This document shows, piece by piece, positions 60,463 to 64,000 of a stretch of DNA of 64,000 nucleotides. The stretch lies in assembly GCF_900290235.1 (NCBI RefSeq), contig NZ_OLMK01000061.1, forward strand, positions 151,346 through 215,345. Reading direction: 5' to 3'. The DNA is from Streptomyces sp. MA5143a. Lineage in GTDB: Bacteria > Actinomycetota > Actinomycetes > Streptomycetales > Streptomycetaceae. Made by a program: the position numbers and the translations under genes. Positions within the stretch are counted from its first letter, which is position 1. Each line of letters begins with the position of its first letter. The notes below the pieces were generated by a model, which ran no database searches, was not told where the DNA came from, and saw only the letters and a list, made by a program, of their open reading frames with translations.

Positions 60463-61770
60463 ACCGGCCTTCGACGGAAGGTGGTTGAAGAGCAGGTTCA
60501 GCGCGATCGCCGTGAGGCAGCCCGCGCTGATGCCGCTGTTCATCACCGTCTGGAACCAGTCGGGGAACTTCGCGTAGACCGTCGGCACCCCGACCGGCAG
60601 CAGGCCGACGGCCGCCGACACGGCCACCACCGTCAGGTTGTGGTTGTCCTGGAAGCCGACCCGCGCCAGCGTGCGCAGCCCGCTCGCGGCGACCGTACCG
60701 AACATCACCAGCCCCGCACCGCCGAGCACCGGCGCCGGGATCGCGGCCACCACCGCACCCAGCTTCGGCAGCAGCCCCAGCAGCACGAGGATCCCGCCGG
60801 CGGCCGCGACGACCCAGCGGCTGCGCACCCGGGTCATGCCGACGAGGCCCACGTTCTGCGCGTACGCCGTGTACGGGAAGGTGTTGAAGACCCCGCCGAG
60901 GACCGTGGAGAACCCGTCGGCCCGCAGCCCGTCGGCGAGGGAGCGCGGCCCTACCTCCCGCCCGGTCATCTCGCCGACCGCGATCAGGTCACCGGTCGTC
61001 TCGGTCATCGTCACCAGGGCCACCACCAGCATCGACACGATCGCCGACACCTCGAACGTGGGCGCCCCGAAGTGGAACGGCGTGCTGACACCCAGCCAGT
61101 CGGCGTCCCCCACCCCGCCGAAGTCGGTGAACCCGAGGGGCACGGCGACGGCCAGGCCGACCACGATGCCGATCAGCACCGCGATCCGGCTCAGGAACAC
61201 CGGGGCGAACCGCTGCACTCCCAGGACGACGAGCAGCACGAACGCGGCGAGGGCCAGATTCCTCGGCGCGCCGAAGTCCTTCGCGCCGACGCCGCCGGCC
61301 GCCCAGTTGCCGGCCACCGGCAGCAAGGACAGACCGATGATCAGGATCACCGTGCCCGTGACGAGCGGCGGGAAGAAGCGGAGGAGCCGGCCGAACGCCG
61401 GCGCCAACAGCATGATCGCCAGGCCGGCCACGATCACCGAGCCGTAGATGGCGGGGAGCCCGCCCCCCTCCGTGCCGATCAGCACCATCGGGGACACGGC
61501 CGCGAACGTACAGCCCTGCATGATCGGCAGCCGTACGCCGAAACGCCAGACGCCCACGCACTGGATGAGCGTCGCGACACCGCACACCAGGAGGTCCGCG
61601 GTGATCAGATACGCCAGGTCCGCGGGCGGCAGCCGCATCGCGCCGCCGACGATCAGGGGGACGGCGACGGCACCGGCGTACATCGCGAGGACATGCTGAA
61701 GGCCGAGTGCCGCGAGGTGACGTACGGGAGGAACCGCGTCGACGGGGTGGAGGGGCGCGGCGTCGGTCAT
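60373..61770 (-). CDS. NCS2-family nucleobase:cation symporter (xanthine/uracil type)
   Basis: This 465-residue protein has about 14 membrane segments of the NCS2 family. The QGCTFAAVSPM helix break (substrate-binding), the GEMTGREVGPRSLADGLRADG loop and the TFPYTAYAQNVGLVGMTRV motif are present. It imports xanthine, uric acid or uracil with protons. The ATG at 61770 begins MTDAAPL. Its last 30 codons lie antisense to the 3' end of the ArsR gene. A link to the molybdenum hydroxylase genes 40 kb away is possible but unsupported. Confidence 0.9.
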   Translation of the reverse strand: MTDAAPLHPVDAVPPVRHLAALGLQHVLAMYAGAVAVPLIVGGAMRLPPADLAYLITADLLVCGVATLIQCVGVWRFGVRLPIMQGCTFAAVSPMVLIGTEGGGLPAIYGSVIVAGLAIMLLAPAFGRLLRFFPPLVTGTVILIIGLSLLPVAGNWAAGGVGAKDFGAPRNLALAAFVLLVVLGVQRFAPVFLSRIAVLIGIVVGLAVAVPLGFTDFGGVGDADWLGVSTPFHFGAPTFEVSAIVSMLVVALVTMTETTGDLIAVGEMTGREVGPRSLADGLRADGFSTVLGGVFNTFPYTAYAQNVGLVGMTRVRSRWVVAAAGGILVLLGLLPKLGAVVAAIPAPVLGGAGLVMFGTVAASGLRTLARVGFQDNHNLTVVAVSAAVGLLPVGVPTVYAKFPDWFQTVMNSGISAGCLTAIALNLLFNHLPSKAGSAVAEVPDPGGLPVGGVQEGVEKPREEAV

Positions 61771-61895
61771 GGGCGCTCCAGGGTGGGGCCGGGCGGGGGG
61801 ACGTCTTGAGACCGTAGGAGGCTTGAACGGTTTGTTGATGTCGGGGGTGTTGCCGATCCATGTCGAAGGGGTCGGCCACCGCCGGCCGCGTGCGC

Positions 61896-63242
61896 CTAAT
61901 CCCGGGCCTCACCCTGAGCGGCCGTCAACAGTGACTCCCAGTCCGGGAGTTTCACCACGCCGCGGCCCAGGGAGGCCCCCAGTTCCGCCTCCGCCCGTTC
62001 GATCGCCTGCCAGCCCGACCACTCCACGGGGCGGACGCCCTCCGCCCGCAGGGCCGTCAGCGGGTCCGCCGGGACCGCGCGGCGCAGGAGCGCGGGGGCG
62101 TCCTCCAGCAGCGAGGTCACCGTCTCCTTGGCGCAGGGGCGGTTGGTGCCGATCACTCCGGTCGGGCCCCGCTTGATCCACCCCGCCACGTACTCGCCCG
62201 GAGCGGCCACACCCTCCCGCACGACCCGGCCCGCCACATGGGGGACCGTGCCCCGCTGAGGATCGAAGGGCAGCCCGTCGAGCGCCACGCCGCGGTAGCC
62301 GACCGAACGCAGTACGAGCTGGGCCTCGATCTCCTCGTACCGGCCGGTGCCGACCAGGCCGCCCCGGCCGTCCGGCCGCGTGCGCTCCAGCCGGACGCCG
62401 CAGACGCGGTCCCCGTCGGCGAGGAGCTCGACCGGGCGCAGGAAGAACCGCAACCGGATGCGGTGCCGGCCGCTCGGCGTCGGCTCGGTGGCCCAGCCGC
62501 GCAGGACCTCGATGTTGCGGCGCTGCGCGGCCGGCAGGGCCGACGGGTCGACGTAGTCCGGGTCCATCTCCAGCTCCACCGGGTTCACGGTGACCCGGGT
62601 GTCCGGGAGGGTGCCCAGCTCGCGCAGCTCCTTGGTGGTGAAGCGCGCCACGGAGGGCCCGCGGCGGCCCACCATGTGGATGCGGGACACCTGGCTGGAG
62701 GCGAGCGAGGCGAGGGCGGACTGCGGCATGTCGGTCGGGCTCAGCTCGGCCGCGCCGCGCGCCAGCATGCGGGTGACGTCCACGGCGACGTTCCCGACGC
62801 CGATGACCACCGCGGTACGGGCGCCGAGGACGAAACCGTCCGCCACGGCGTCCGGGTGCGCGCTGTACCAGGACACGAACTCGGTCGCCGACCAGCTGCC
62901 CCGCAGATCCTCGCCCGGGATGCCGAGTCGGCGGTCGGTGGCGGCACCCACGCAGTACACCACCGCGTGGTACAGCTCCCGCAGCCGCGCCACCGGCACG
63001 CCCCGGGGTCCCACCTGGACCCCGCCGAGGAAGCGCACTCGCTCGTCCTCCAGCACGGTGCGCAGGTTGTTCTGGAGCGACTTGATCTTCTCGTGGTCCG
63101 GCGCCACCCCGTACCGGACCAGTCCGTAGGGGCAGGGCAGGCGGTCGAGGACATCGACCAGGACCCCGGGATCCCGCTGGACGAGGCTCTGGGCGGTGTA
63201 GCACCCGCTCGGCCCCGAACCCACGACGGCGACACGCAGCAC
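61896..63242 (-). CDS. FprA-like ferredoxin-NADP reductase (adrenodoxin reductase family)
   Basis: This 448-residue flavoprotein of the FprA/adrenodoxin reductase type has VAVVGSGPSGCYTA (FAD loop) at the start, RLPCPYGLVRYGVAPDHEKIKS, VVIGVGNVAVDVTRML (NADP loop), and GWIKRGPTGVIGTNRPCAKET at the end. It transfers electrons from NADPH to ferredoxin, for example for P450s or other ferredoxin-dependent enzymes. The GTG at 63242 follows AAGGAG by 8 bases; a longer upstream frame has no support. No ferredoxin or P450 lies nearby. Confidence 0.93.
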   Translation of the reverse strand: MLRVAVVGSGPSGCYTAQSLVQRDPGVLVDVLDRLPCPYGLVRYGVAPDHEKIKSLQNNLRTVLEDERVRFLGGVQVGPRGVPVARLRELYHAVVYCVGAATDRRLGIPGEDLRGSWSATEFVSWYSAHPDAVADGFVLGARTAVVIGVGNVAVDVTRMLARGAAELSPTDMPQSALASLASSQVSRIHMVGRRGPSVARFTTKELRELGTLPDTRVTVNPVELEMDPDYVDPSALPAAQRRNIEVLRGWATEPTPSGRHRIRLRFFLRPVELLADGDRVCGVRLERTRPDGRGGLVGTGRYEEIEAQLVLRSVGYRGVALDGLPFDPQRGTVPHVAGRVVREGVAAPGEYVAGWIKRGPTGVIGTNRPCAKETVTSLLEDAPALLRRAVPADPLTALRAEGVRPVEWSGWQAIERAEAELGASLGRGVVKLPDWESLLTAAQGEARD

Positions 63243-63366
63243 GGCGGAACTCCTTACGCGAGGAGATCGCTGATGCCTCCAGGATCGCACCCTGGGGGCC
63301 GCCGGGGGAGGGGGCGCTCGGCGTGGCTCTGCCGAACGATTGTGATCACTCCCTTACGTTGCGTGT

Positions 63367-63900
63367 GTGCTCGAAGCTTCCTTTCTCAACCTTTCTGATC
63401 GGCATTGGCAGGACGGCGCAGTCTCGGTGTGGCCCGCGTGGGAGGTGCAGGAAGGCGGGGGAGCCACCGCCTGGTTCCACGCCCGGCTGAGCTTCCCCGA
63501 CGGGGCCCGGGTCGAGGTCCTCGCCGTGGTGGCCGGGGGCCGGCTGTCCCTGGAGGACGTCCGGGCCCAGCCGCCGCTGTCCCTGGGCGACCTGGCGGAG
63601 CTGGCCGACTGGATCGAGGGCCCGCTCTTCGAGGTCTGCGGCGCCGTGCTGCCCGACCCGGTCGAGGACAGCGTGCCGGGTGCCCGGTACGAGGCCGCCC
63701 GCCGGGCCAGGCCCGCCTGGCCGCGGGGCACGGAGGGGCGGCGGCTGGTCGCGGAGGAGTACCTCACCGCGCAGCGGGAGGGCTACGACCCGGTGCTCGC
63801 GGTGATGTGCGCGACCGGGCACAGCCGTCGCAAGTCGCTCCGCCTGATCGCCGGCGCCCGCGACGCCGGCCTCCTGACCCCCCGCCGCGCCCGACGCTGA
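63367..63900 (+). CDS. Streptomyces protein of unknown function (DUF6214-like)
   Basis: This 177-residue soluble protein has an acidic N-terminal half (WPAWEVQEGGGATAWFHARL, VEVLAVVAGGRLSLEDVRA) and a C-terminal helix-turn-helix-like stretch with HSRRKSLRLIAGARDAGLL. It resembles the DUF6214 family common in Streptomyces. It could be regulatory, but no partner is evident. The GTG at 63367 gives the full domain. Confidence 0.75.
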   Translation: MLEASFLNLSDRHWQDGAVSVWPAWEVQEGGGATAWFHARLSFPDGARVEVLAVVAGGRLSLEDVRAQPPLSLGDLAELADWIEGPLFEVCGAVLPDPVEDSVPGARYEAARRARPAWPRGTEGRRLVAEEYLTAQREGYDPVLAVMCATGHSRRKSLRLIAGARDAGLLTPRRARR

Positions 63901-64000
63901 GCCCACGGCGACCAGGGCCGGGGCGGGCAGCGGCGGGCAGTGGCTGGGCCGTGTCCGACGATTCCCGTCTGCCTCGACCTAGAAGGCTGATGAAGATCTT
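63901..64000. other. Right-edge sequence without a gene
   Basis: The last 100 bases have no coding features, hairpin or recognisable motif. They may belong to the start region of a gene outside the window. Confidence 0.5.

Overview
The window is about 64 kb of very GC-rich chromosome from a Streptomyces-type actinomycete. The evidence is third-codon-position G/C, frequent GTG/TTG starts, 4-nt ATGA/GTGA gene overlaps, secreted CBM2 polysaccharide-degrading enzymes with a CebR-type operator, a 2-methylisoborneol (2-MIB)/EshA encapsulin operon and a phenylacetate (paa) cluster. I see no tRNA, rRNA, CRISPR array, integrase or complete insertion sequence. The gene mix (secreted hydrolases, metallophore-like genes, odorant terpene, many small regulators) suggests a chromosome arm rather than the core; that is inference.

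Layout. (1) 1-2990: a minus-strand operon of ATP-grasp ligase, DUF4213/DUF364 'heavy-metal chelation' protein and a PLP-dependent cysteine-synthase-like enzyme cut by the left edge, preceded by a Fur-family (best fit Zur) box. A 3' remnant of a cation/proton antiporter gene lies beside the box. (2) 3254-7280: a three-gene MoxR AAA+ / VWA-metallopeptidase / unknown module. (3) 7515-15987: a DHA2 MFS exporter, a GH5 mannanase-like enzyme with FnIII and CBM2, a CE3-like esterase with CBM2, a CebR box and a large secreted subtilisin. (4) 16046-23172: a TetR regulator with two operators, a three-subunit molybdenum hydroxylase and its XdhC maturation factor, then two membrane or cell-wall proteins. 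(5) 23225-26662: eshA encapsulin, 2-MIB synthase and geranyl-diphosphate methyltransferase. (6) 27154-35675: a fructosamine-kinase-like gene, a 169-bp MITE, a large TerD-domain protein, a lipoprotein, a VOC protein, and a TetR/APC permease/amidohydrolase set. (7) 35737-39814: a frameshifted paaK remnant and intact paaABCDE. (8) 39887-47732: a palindromic repeat, an Lrp/AsnC regulator, a FUSC protein, a lactonase under a DasR-like site, a CbiX-like protein, an N-acetylglucosamine-kinase-like protein, uracil-DNA glycosylase and a beta-propeller. (9) 47981-54000: pectate lyases PL3 and PL1, a CE1-type esterase and a GDSL hydrolase, with LacI-family operators and several repeats. (10) 54176-63900: a giant CtpI-like P-type ATPase carrying a degenerate second ATPase half, an OYE reductase under an ArsR regulator, an NCS2 permease, an FprA-like ferredoxin reductase and a DUF6214-like protein.

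How they fit together. The plant-polymer enzymes (mannan, acetylated xylan, pectin, feruloyl or acetyl esters, proteins) and LacI-type operators suggest coordinated breakdown of plant litter. The paa and xdh sets use aromatic and heterocyclic substrates. The most unusual items are the metal-regulated operon at the left edge, the encapsulin 2-MIB operon, the pseudo-ATPase half and several decayed or MITE-marked gene borders.
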